Assembly (NCBI GenBank): GCA_902788315.1
Contig: CADAJS010000027.1
Location: 1-38,205, forward strand
DNA length: 38,205 bases
Direction: 5' to 3'
Source of the DNA: an uncultured Bacteroidales bacterium
GTDB taxonomy: Bacteria > Bacteroidota > Bacteroidia > Bacteroidales > Bacteroidaceae
The notes under the pieces were generated by a model. That model had not been told where the DNA came from and searched no databases. It saw only the letters and a program-made list of their open reading frames with translations. Below, one piece after another: positions 19,985-26,521 of this stretch; within the stretch, counting starts at the first letter, position 1, and the number at the start of each line of letters is the position of its first letter. The position numbers were made by a program, and so were the translations under genes.

Positions 19985-20489
19985 ACCAAATGGCTATGCC
20001 GGCAGTTACCGAAACGTTCATGCTGTGCTTCGTCCCAAACTGAGGAATCTCCAGACAGCCGTCGCACGCGTCCACCACCTGCTGCTGCACCCCCTTCACC
20101 TCGTTGCCGAATACCAACGCATAGCGCACTCCTGCCTCCAGATGAAAGTCCTGCATCATCACGCTGCCCTCACATTGCTCGACGGCCAGCACACGATAAC
20201 CCTCAGCACGGAGCCACGTGACTGCATCCTGAGTGTGCTCAAAGTATTTCCAGGGAACGCTTTCCTCGGCTCCGAGAGCCGTCTTGTGAATCTCCGGGTG
20301 GGGTGGAGTAGCGGTTATGCCACACAAACACAGACCCGAGAGACGGAATGCGTCGCATGTACGAAACACAGACCCTACATTATAAAGACTGCGCACGTGG
20401 TCCAGCACCACCACCAGCGGAAACTTCTGCGCTTCGTGATACTCCGCTGCGGTGAGGCGGTTCATCTCCGTCACCTTAAGTTTTCTCAT
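19941..20489 (-). CDS. TrmH/SpoU-family RNA 2'-O-methyltransferase
   Basis: The product is 182 residues from MRKLKVTEMN; an upstream open stretch to 20660 is excluded because the promoter box at 20520-20527 lies within it. SPOUT signatures are present: DHVRSLYNVGSVFRTCDAF (motif 1), LVFGNEVKGVQQQ (motif 2, N-E-x-x-G) and IPQFGTKHSMNVSVTAGI (motif 3, with the knot-forming N). These enzymes methylate a ribose 2'-OH in tRNA or rRNA using S-adenosylmethionine. The target nucleotide is not deducible. It converges on, and overlaps, the DUF4294 gene. Confidence 0.92.
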   Translation of the reverse strand: MRKLKVTEMNRLTAAEYHEAQKFPLVVVLDHVRSLYNVGSVFRTCDAFRLSGLCLCGITATPPHPEIHKTALGAEESVPWKYFEHTQDAVTWLRAEGYRVLAVEQCEGSVMMQDFHLEAGVRYALVFGNEVKGVQQQVVDACDGCLEIPQFGTKHSMNVSVTAGIAIWSIVVQSLPVAPHAR

Positions 20490-20519
20490 CGTTTCTAATG
20501 TACATTCATAAGTTTTCAA

Positions 20520-20527
20520 CAAAGGTA
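20520..20527 (-). promoter_or_regulatory. -7 element for the TrmH-family gene
   Basis: TACCTTTG on the minus strand, 31 nt before the ATG at 20489. It fixes the start of that gene. Confidence 0.5.
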
Positions 20528-20553
20528 CAAAAAAAGTGTAAATACAGCGTCGA

Positions 20554-20870
20554 TTATCCACGAAGTTTCTCACAAATTGTCCACACACCCGATGTGCATA
20601 ACCTTCCGCACCCAAAGTTTCCCACAAGGCGGGAATGTTATACGAAGCCTCTCCACACAATTTTCCGAGATTATTTACATGCCATGTCGCAGAAAGTTAT
20701 TAAATTTGCAGTTGTGAACGATTGTGGACAACCGGAAGTTCCGGTTCCATTAAAATACTGAAACAGCATGCTGTCGCGATGGCAGGGCATGGATTTAATA
20801 AATGGAGTGAAAAAGTGGAAAGCGTGTGAATAACCCGAAATGAGAGGCAGAACCCCTCTTTTTATTCACA
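20554..20870. other. Cluster of DnaA-box-like 9-mers in a divergent spacer (oriC candidate)
   Basis: The 442-bp gap between the TrmH-family gene and nadA holds TTATCCACG (20554-20562), TTGTCCACA (20577-20585), TGTGGACAA (20723-20731, reverse), TGTGAATAA (20825-20833, reverse of TTATTCACA) and TTATTCACA (20862-20870). The last two match the DnaA consensus TTATNCACA exactly and the others miss by one base. An AT-rich stretch follows at about 20899-20934. The last two boxes also form an inverted repeat around a small hairpin (20842-20860, then a T-run), so an nadA leader structure is an alternative. dnaA itself is not in the window. Confidence 0.45.
20730..20746. promoter_or_regulatory. Palindrome upstream of nadA, possible operator
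   Basis: AACCGGAA G TTCCGGTT is a perfect 8-bp inverted repeat about one central base. It lies 22 bp after a -7-like TAAATTTG (20701-20708) and 185 bp before nadA. It could bind a dimeric regulator of NAD synthesis, but nothing in the sequence names the regulator. Confidence 0.45.
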
Positions 20871-20931
20871 TAATTCACGCACCATCACTATCAACATAAA
20901 GAGATTTTTAAAAGAAAAGAAATATATAATT

Positions 20932-21924
20932 ATGATTATTGAAAAGTGGAAAACGCAAGGTTACGTAGGCGAACCCTTGCCAGAAGGCATTGATGTGAAA
21001 GCCGAGATACGGCGTATGTGCCGTGAGAAGAACGCCGTCATCATGGCTCACTATTATACGGAGGGCGAGATTCAGGATATAGCCGATTTCGTAGGTGACA
21101 GCCTCGCACTGGCCCAACAGGCGGCACGTACGGATGCAGACATTATCGTGATGTGTGGTGTTCACTTCATGGGCGAGACGAACAAGATTCTGTGCCCGGA
21201 CAAGAAAGTCCTGGTGCCCGACCTCAATGCCACTTGCAGCCTGGCCGAAAGTTGTCCGGCACAGGAGTTTGCCGACTTTGTGGCTGCACATCCCGGCCAT
21301 ACCGTCATCAGCTATGTCAATACCACTGCAGCCACGAAAGCGGTGACTGATGTTGTGGTGACCAGCAGCAATGCGCGTCAGATAGTGGAGAGTTTCCCCA
21401 AGGATGAGAAGATTATCTTTGGTCCAGACCAGAACCTGGGCAATTACATAAACAGCATCACGGGGCGCAGCATGATCCTGTGGAACGGTGCCTGCCACGT
21501 ACATGAGAAGTTCTCGCTGGAGAAGATACTGCGGTTGAAAGCCGAGCATCCGGGTGCCAAGGTGCTGGCCCACCCCGAGTGCAAGGGGCCGGTGGTCAAG
21601 GTGGCTGACAAGGTGGGCAGCACAGCTGCTTTGCTCAAGTATAGCATCGAGGACGAGGCCACCGAGTTTATCGTGGCCACCGAGAGCGGCATCCTGCACA
21701 AGATGCAGCAATCGGCGCCCAACAAGACGTTTATCCCTGCTCCGCCCGAGGACAGCACTTGTGCATGCAACGAATGCAACTATATGAAGCTCATTACGAT
21801 GCAGAAGCTTTATAATTGCCTCAAATATGAATGGCCGGTCATTGAGGTGGATGCTGAGGTGGCCCGAAAAGCTGTATGCCCCATCAACCGTATGCTTGAG
21901 ATATCTGCTAAATTAGGTTTGTGA
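20932..21924 (+). CDS. nadA: Quinolinate synthase A
   Basis: This 330-residue enzyme condenses iminoaspartate with dihydroxyacetone phosphate to quinolinate in de novo NAD synthesis and needs a 4Fe-4S cluster. The three cluster ligands of the family are visible: C75 in MCGVHFMGETNKIL, C188 in GACHVHEKF and C316 in CPINRMLEI. MAHYYTEGEIQDIADFVGDS is the substrate-binding N-terminal motif. It is the first gene of a tight plus-strand cluster; the next gene starts 4 bp after its stop. nadB and nadC are not in the window. Confidence 0.96.
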   Translation: MIIEKWKTQGYVGEPLPEGIDVKAEIRRMCREKNAVIMAHYYTEGEIQDIADFVGDSLALAQQAARTDADIIVMCGVHFMGETNKILCPDKKVLVPDLNATCSLAESCPAQEFADFVAAHPGHTVISYVNTTAATKAVTDVVVTSSNARQIVESFPKDEKIIFGPDQNLGNYINSITGRSMILWNGACHVHEKFSLEKILRLKAEHPGAKVLAHPECKGPVVKVADKVGSTAALLKYSIEDEATEFIVATESGILHKMQQSAPNKTFIPAPPEDSTCACNECNYMKLITMQKLYNCLKYEWPVIEVDAEVARKAVCPINRMLEISAKLGL

Positions 21925-21928
21925 TTAT

Positions 21929-22939
21929 ATGAAACTGCTTACTTACATAAGTCGCCTCTTGGCCACTTATACCTCGCCTTTCATTATCCTCACCGCAGTG
22001 GTAGCCCTGCTGTGGCCGTCGCTTTTCGGTTGGGTGCAGCAGGGCGACAGGGCCAGCATCATCCTGGGCCTTATCATGCTCACGATGGGGTGCACACTCT
22101 CGATGGAGGACTTTCGCATCCTCTTGCAGCGACCCTTGGACATCCTCATCGGATCGGTGGCACAATATACCATAATGCCGCTGGTGGCATGGAGCCTGAG
22201 TCATCTCTTTCATCTTAATCCCTATCTGTCGGCTGGTATTATCCTGGTGGGATGCTGTCCGGGCGGAGTGAGCAGCAACATCATGAGTTTCCTTTGTCGC
22301 GGCGATGTGGCATACAGTGTGGGAATGACCACAGTGAGCACCCTTTTGGCTCCCTTCGTCACTCCGTTGCTGATGCTTTGGCTTGCGTCCACCAGCATCG
22401 ATATTGATGCCTGGGGAATGTTTCGTAACATTCTGGTCGTAACCTTGCTGCCCGTTACGCTGGGTTGCTGCTTCAATTACTTTTTAGGTAAGAAGTCCTA
22501 TTTCCGCGACGTGCAGCAACTGATGCCTGGCATCAGCGTGATATGTCTGGCGCTGATAGTGGGCGGTGTGATATTCACCGTATCGCCACACTTGAAGGAT
22601 AACGCCTTGGAGCTTCTGCTCATTACGATGCTTGTGGTGTTTCTGCACAACGGGCTGGGCTATCTGCTTGGGTATTTTGTGGGCCGTCTGTTCCACTTCA
22701 ATACTGCCAAGAAGCGCACCATCAGTATCGAGGTGGGTATGCAGAATGCCGGTATGGCCACTGTGCTGTCTCGGAACTTCCTGGCCACTCCTGCCGCCAT
22801 AGCTGCCAACCCCATGGCAGCCCTCAGCGTGATACCGTGTGCCCTGAGCTGTGCCTATCACAGCATCAGTGGAACTATCCTGGCCGGACTGTTCCTTTTC
22901 AGCGATAAACGAAAAGAAAAACGTCAGAAGAAGGAATGA
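21929..22939 (+). CDS. Bile acid:sodium symporter (BASS) family transporter
   Basis: The 336-residue polytopic membrane protein has about nine or ten hydrophobic segments and the BASS-family hallmarks GCCPGGVSSNIMSFLCRGDV (unwound-helix motif with CPGG) and EVGMQNAGMATVL. Relatives move organic anions such as pantoate, pyruvate or bile acids with sodium; the substrate here is unknown. Placement directly after nadA might hint at a pyridine or carboxylate precursor, but that is inference. The stop overlaps the next gene's ATG by 4 bp (ATGA), indicating translational coupling. Confidence 0.9.
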   Translation: MKLLTYISRLLATYTSPFIILTAVVALLWPSLFGWVQQGDRASIILGLIMLTMGCTLSMEDFRILLQRPLDILIGSVAQYTIMPLVAWSLSHLFHLNPYLSAGIILVGCCPGGVSSNIMSFLCRGDVAYSVGMTTVSTLLAPFVTPLLMLWLASTSIDIDAWGMFRNILVVTLLPVTLGCCFNYFLGKKSYFRDVQQLMPGISVICLALIVGGVIFTVSPHLKDNALELLLITMLVVFLHNGLGYLLGYFVGRLFHFNTAKKRTISIEVGMQNAGMATVLSRNFLATPAAIAANPMAALSVIPCALSCAYHSISGTILAGLFLFSDKRKEKRQKKE

Positions 22940-23559
22940 TACATCATATTATATTCGACCTTGGCGGTGTCATCATCACACTGACACCCGATGTGGCCAG
23001 GGAGCGTTTTCGCCGAATGGGGATCCGGGATGCTTTCGAGCTGATGGGCACGTATGGTCATCGTGATATCTTCCTGCAATGTGAGAATGGGACACTATCG
23101 GCCAGCGAATTTTGTAAGCGGCTGAGCGAGCGTGTGGGTAGGGAAGTATCTTTCGAAGAAGCTCAATATGGATGGATGGGCTATGCTAAGGAGGTGCCCA
23201 TGCATCGTCTTCACTTTCTGGACCGCCTGCGTGCCGAGGGTTACAGTGTGATGTTGCTCAGCAATACGAATCCTTTTCTGATGAAGTGGGCACGCAGCAA
23301 TGCCTTCTGCGACGAGGGGCGTCCCATCACCGACTTCTTCGACCGTCTGTATTGCAGCTACGAGCTGAAACTCTATAAGCCCGACCCCGCTTTCTTCCGC
23401 TATGCACTAAACGATGCCGGAATTAAGGCAGAAGAAACGCTTTTCATCGACGATAGCCAGACGAACCTCGACAGCGCTTCGTCCGTAGGGATACACACCA
23501 TGCTGGCACGCACGGACGTGGACTGGACGCAGGAGATGGCCGAGATGTTAAAAATATGA
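22936..23559 (+). CDS. HAD-superfamily hydrolase (YihX-like)
   Basis: The 207-residue protein has the HAD core: FDLGGVIITL (motif I, nucleophile D), LLSNTNP (motif II), KLYKPDPAFF (motif III lysine) and LFIDDSQTNL (motif IV acidic pair). The helical cap insertion at about 20-90 fits subfamily IA. The second aspartate of the usual DxD in motif I is replaced by glycine (DLGGV), as in many YihX-type members. The substrate is probably a small phosphorylated metabolite. It starts inside the stop of the transporter gene. Confidence 0.85.
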   Translation: MIHHIIFDLGGVIITLTPDVARERFRRMGIRDAFELMGTYGHRDIFLQCENGTLSASEFCKRLSERVGREVSFEEAQYGWMGYAKEVPMHRLHFLDRLRAEGYSVMLLSNTNPFLMKWARSNAFCDEGRPITDFFDRLYCSYELKLYKPDPAFFRYALNDAGIKAEETLFIDDSQTNLDSASSVGIHTMLARTDVDWTQEMAEMLKI

Positions 23560-23604
23560 GGTTTAGGAAGTATTTAAAGTTGTTAAGCCTAAAGTAAAGT
23601 GTCA

Positions 23605-25869
23605 ATGGAAGAATTGCCCCATCTCATATCCGACCTTGCCTACATTCTGATTATTGCCGGTGCGGTGACCATCATCTTCAAGCGGTTGCGACAGCCGTTG
23701 GTGTTGGGTTACATCGTGGCTGGCTTCCTGGCAGGGCCTTATATGCCCTACACACCCTCCATCAGCGACAACAGCAGCATCAACGACTGGAGCCAGATAG
23801 GCGTAATCTTCCTGATGTTCACGCTGGGTCTCGAGTTCTCTTTCAAGAAGATTATCAAGATGGGCATGCGGCCCATTGTGGCTGCGCTGTGTGTAATGGT
23901 GTGTATGATCAGCGTGGGCAACACGGTGGGCCGTCTCTTCGGGTGGAGCAGCATGGACTGTCTCTTCCTCGGGGGTATGCTGGCCATGTCTTCCACTACT
24001 ATTATATATAAGGCGTTTGACGACCTGGGCCTGCGCACCCGCAAATTTGCCTCGGGTGTGCTTTCGGTGCTGATATTGGAAGATATCCTGGGCATCCTGC
24101 TTATGGTGATGCTTAGCGCGATGGCTGTGAGCAACCGCCTGGAGGGTGCTCAGCTGGTGCGCAGCCTGCTTCAGCTGGGCTTTTTCCTTATTCTGTGGTT
24201 CATGGTGGGAATCTATGTGGTGCCGCTCATCCTGCGCAAGTATAAGGAATATATCAATACGGAGACACTGCTCATCGTCAGTGTGGGCCTCTGTTTCCTG
24301 CTTGTCGTGGTGGCCTCGTATGTGGGCTATAGCCCTGCGTTTGGTGCCTTCATGATGGGCAGCATCCTGGCCGAGACGGTGGAGGCTGAGCGCATTGAAC
24401 ATACGGTATCGTCGTTGAAAGATCTCTTCGGAGCCATATTCTTCGTATCGGTGGGCATGTTGGTGAACCCTGCCGTGCTGCTCGAATACTGGTTGCCCAT
24501 CTTCGTCATCACGCTCTCTGTCATACTGGGTCAGATGGTGTTTGGCAGCCTCAGCTACCTCGTGGCAGGCAATCCTCTGAAGGAGGCCATGCAGAGTGGT
24601 TTTTCGATGGCTCAGATAGGCGAGTTTGCCTTTATCATTGCAGCGCTGGGCCAGTCGCTCGAGGTCACCAGTGCCTTCCTCTATCCTGTAGTGGTGGCTG
24701 TCAGCATCATCACCACGTTCTTCACTCCCTATATGATAAAGGCAGCCGAGCCGGCATACAACTGGGTGCAGCGTTTCATTCCCAATCGTGTGAACAATGT
24801 GCTGGAGAAGCGCCAGACGCTGCTCACCGCTCGTCAGAATAATGTGCGGGAACACACCCTGGGCAGCGCGTGGCGCACGTTCTCTCGCAACCTGCTGCTC
24901 CAGACGGTGGCCTATCTCACGCTCTGTGTTGCCCTGATAGGTATCAGCTTCTCGTCGCTCCTCCCGCTCTGTCGGCATATCTTCAGCCAGTGGCCGGGCA
25001 ATGCGGTGTGCGGCATCGTCACGCTGCTCGTCATTTCGCCCTGTGTGCGTCCCATTGTGATGCAGCGCAATCACTCGGCCGCCGCCATGTTCATCCGGCA
25101 TCGGGGCGGAATCCAGCGGGTACTCTATTGGCTCATGCGCTTCCTCAAGTTCTATGTGGGATGCAGCATCATCTATTATGTCATTCATCATCTGGCGCCT
25201 TTCGCCTGGCCGTGGCATGTGCTGGCCAGTGTGGTGATTATGTTCTTTATTGTACGTAGCCGACGGGTGAAGTTTCTTTCCATTCGTCTGCAGCGTACGT
25301 TCCTCCAGAACCTGCGCACCCGCGAACTGCAGCGCGACCGTCGCAATCCGTCTTATGTGCGTAAGCTCAAGGGTAAGGACCTGCATATCGCTTCGCTCAC
25401 CCTGCCGCCCAATACGGCATGGGGAGGTCACACGTTGGGCCAGCTCCACATAGGCCGCACGGACAATGTCCATGTGGTGGCCATCATCCGAGGTAGCCAG
25501 CGTCTCAACATTCCCGGTGGCAGCAGCAAGGTGTATCCCGCTGATGTGCTCGAGGTGGTGGGCGACGATGAGGGTATAGAAAGTTTCAGCCAGCGCATGA
25601 AGGCTGAGACGCTCAGTTCTGATACCAATGCTACACGCGAGCATCGGCTCTCGCTTGTGAAGTTCACCGTCTCAGAGGCATCGCCAATCCTGGGTCGAAC
25701 GCTGGTGGATTTGGATATCCGTGGACAATATCATTGTATGGCTGTGGGCATCGAGGATCGTCGTGGCAATGTCCATGTGCCACAGGCCCATCGTCCTTTC
25801 CAGGCGGGCGACATCCTGTGGGTGGTGGGTGAGGATGCCGACCTCAGCCTGCTCCGTATGGGGATATAA
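23605..25869 (+). CDS. CPA2/KefB-type cation:proton antiporter with two C-terminal RCK_C domains
   Basis: The product is 754 residues from the ATG; an upstream GTG at 23599 is possible. An N-terminal Na/H-exchanger domain at about 1-390 has about 12 membrane segments (LGYIVAGFLAGPYMP; IGVIFLMFTLGLEFSFKK; AQIGEFAFIIAALG). A second hydrophobic region with four or so helices follows at about 430-550. Two RCK_C/TrkA_C-like domains at about 590-670 and 680-754 (YPADVLEVVGDDEG; FQAGDILWVVGEDAD) probably sense ligand. No RCK_N nucleotide-binding domain is seen, unlike KefB/KefC. It would exchange K+ or Na+ for protons at the inner membrane. Last gene of the nadA cluster. Confidence 0.9.
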   Translation: MEELPHLISDLAYILIIAGAVTIIFKRLRQPLVLGYIVAGFLAGPYMPYTPSISDNSSINDWSQIGVIFLMFTLGLEFSFKKIIKMGMRPIVAALCVMVCMISVGNTVGRLFGWSSMDCLFLGGMLAMSSTTIIYKAFDDLGLRTRKFASGVLSVLILEDILGILLMVMLSAMAVSNRLEGAQLVRSLLQLGFFLILWFMVGIYVVPLILRKYKEYINTETLLIVSVGLCFLLVVVASYVGYSPAFGAFMMGSILAETVEAERIEHTVSSLKDLFGAIFFVSVGMLVNPAVLLEYWLPIFVITLSVILGQMVFGSLSYLVAGNPLKEAMQSGFSMAQIGEFAFIIAALGQSLEVTSAFLYPVVVAVSIITTFFTPYMIKAAEPAYNWVQRFIPNRVNNVLEKRQTLLTARQNNVREHTLGSAWRTFSRNLLLQTVAYLTLCVALIGISFSSLLPLCRHIFSQWPGNAVCGIVTLLVISPCVRPIVMQRNHSAAAMFIRHRGGIQRVLYWLMRFLKFYVGCSIIYYVIHHLAPFAWPWHVLASVVIMFFIVRSRRVKFLSIRLQRTFLQNLRTRELQRDRRNPSYVRKLKGKDLHIASLTLPPNTAWGGHTLGQLHIGRTDNVHVVAIIRGSQRLNIPGGSSKVYPADVLEVVGDDEGIESFSQRMKAETLSSDTNATREHRLSLVKFTVSEASPILGRTLVDLDIRGQYHCMAVGIEDRRGNVHVPQAHRPFQAGDILWVVGEDADLSLLRMGI

Positions 25870-25946
25870 TTGTCATACTTCCTGTACGTCCCCACTCACT
25901 CCCTGTCGCTGCTGTCCACGAAGGGGATCACGTAATCTACTTGCAT
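25870..25946 (-). pseudogene. 5' end of a Stealth-type sugar-phosphate transferase gene, truncated and with an in-frame stop
   Basis: On the minus strand an ATG at 25946, preceded by AAGGAG eight bases away, opens MQVDYVIPFVDSSDRE, then TGA at 25896-25898 where TGG (W) is expected, then VGTYRKYDNYIP. This matches the conserved region 1 pattern of Stealth capsule phosphotransferases (I-D-x-V-I-x-W-V-D-G-x-D-x-x-W). The frame then runs into the antiporter's 3' end, so the rest is lost. A well-formed ribosome site makes chance similarity less likely. Confidence 0.45.
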
Positions 25947-25949
25947 TTT

Positions 25950-26218
25950 TATTGCTCCTTATGTTCCTCCTTGGCTTCGGCAACAATCCTTTCCTCCAAT
26001 GCTGTACGCAGGATGGGGCGTGGCATGTCGTTCAGCGACTCAGGAGTGGCTGACTTTCTTGACTCTTTGAAAAACCTGACACGGCGAAGTCGGTTCGAGA
26101 TGTCGCTGTTACTCTCATGGGAGGTCGCTATGTCAACATACCTTGTGCTGGTGCTTCTGTCAGTAGCGAGACTGGCTGGGACGGTCGCAAGAAAGACGAG
26201 GAGAACGAGGACTTCCGA
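25950..26218 (-). pseudogene. Possible 3' gene remnant upstream of the Stealth-like fragment
   Basis: A minus-strand frame is open from an in-frame TAG at 26219-26221 to TAA at 25950-25952, three bases before the Stealth-like ATG. Its final part (SLNDMPRPILRTALEERIVA... ending EEHKEQ) looks like a genuine charged C-terminus, and the stop/start spacing is that of two operon neighbours. No start codon or known family is recognised. The opposite strand also has open frames here, so coding direction is uncertain. Confidence 0.3.
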
Positions 26219-26354
26219 CTATGTTGTTGGCTTCATGCAGCAAAGACCGTCAAGGCTTCGCGACATGTGCCAACAAAGAGGAAAGGGTATGGCAGATAAT
26301 ATGCTGTTTATAGAGCACTCGCATCTGATAGGAAGGGTGTGAGTGCCATCTTTA

Positions 26355-26521
26355 TTATACGTATTCGAGCGTCTTGTTCTTTTTACAAGCAACGCCCTCA
26401 TTTTTCTCACAAAAATCATAAATATTGCAGATTGTCGCTCCGTTCTTGCGATAGTCCGCAATAATTTTAATATCTTTGTAGTCAGAATTTGGCAAATCTG
26501 TAAAAGTAAAGTATTCTACTA
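26355..26521 (-). pseudogene. Possible minus-strand C-terminal gene remnant
   Basis: A minus-strand frame reads VEYFTFTDLPNSDYKDIKII, then ADYRKNGATICNIYDFCEKN and a lysine-rich end before two TAA codons (26352-26357). The composition looks protein-like, but the frame has no start before it enters the antisense of the methyltransferase gene. I do not recognise the family. The same bases hold the promoter of the type III operon, so the remnant is probably dead DNA reused as a promoter region, or a chance frame. Confidence 0.25.
26471..26478 (+). promoter_or_regulatory. -7 element of the type III R-M operon
   Basis: TATCTTTG matches TAnnTTTG, with a TTG about 22 nt upstream in TTCTTGCG. The methyltransferase ATG is 44 nt downstream. 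It is the only clear promoter in the 650-bp spacer. Confidence 0.5.

Noticed and set aside
20490..20660. N-terminal extension of the TrmH-family protein
   Set aside because: The extra 57 residues do not resemble SPOUT proteins and the region contains the gene's own -7 box.
23602..25644. 680-codon minus-strand open frame
   Set aside because: Antisense of the antiporter gene; the product is His/Arg/Glu-rich without domains.
25941..26342. 133-codon plus-strand open frame in the 650-bp spacer
   Set aside because: No ribosome site, promoter or recognised motif. The minus strand gives a better case (Stealth-like start with AAGGAG), although the true coding direction of the middle part is not settled.
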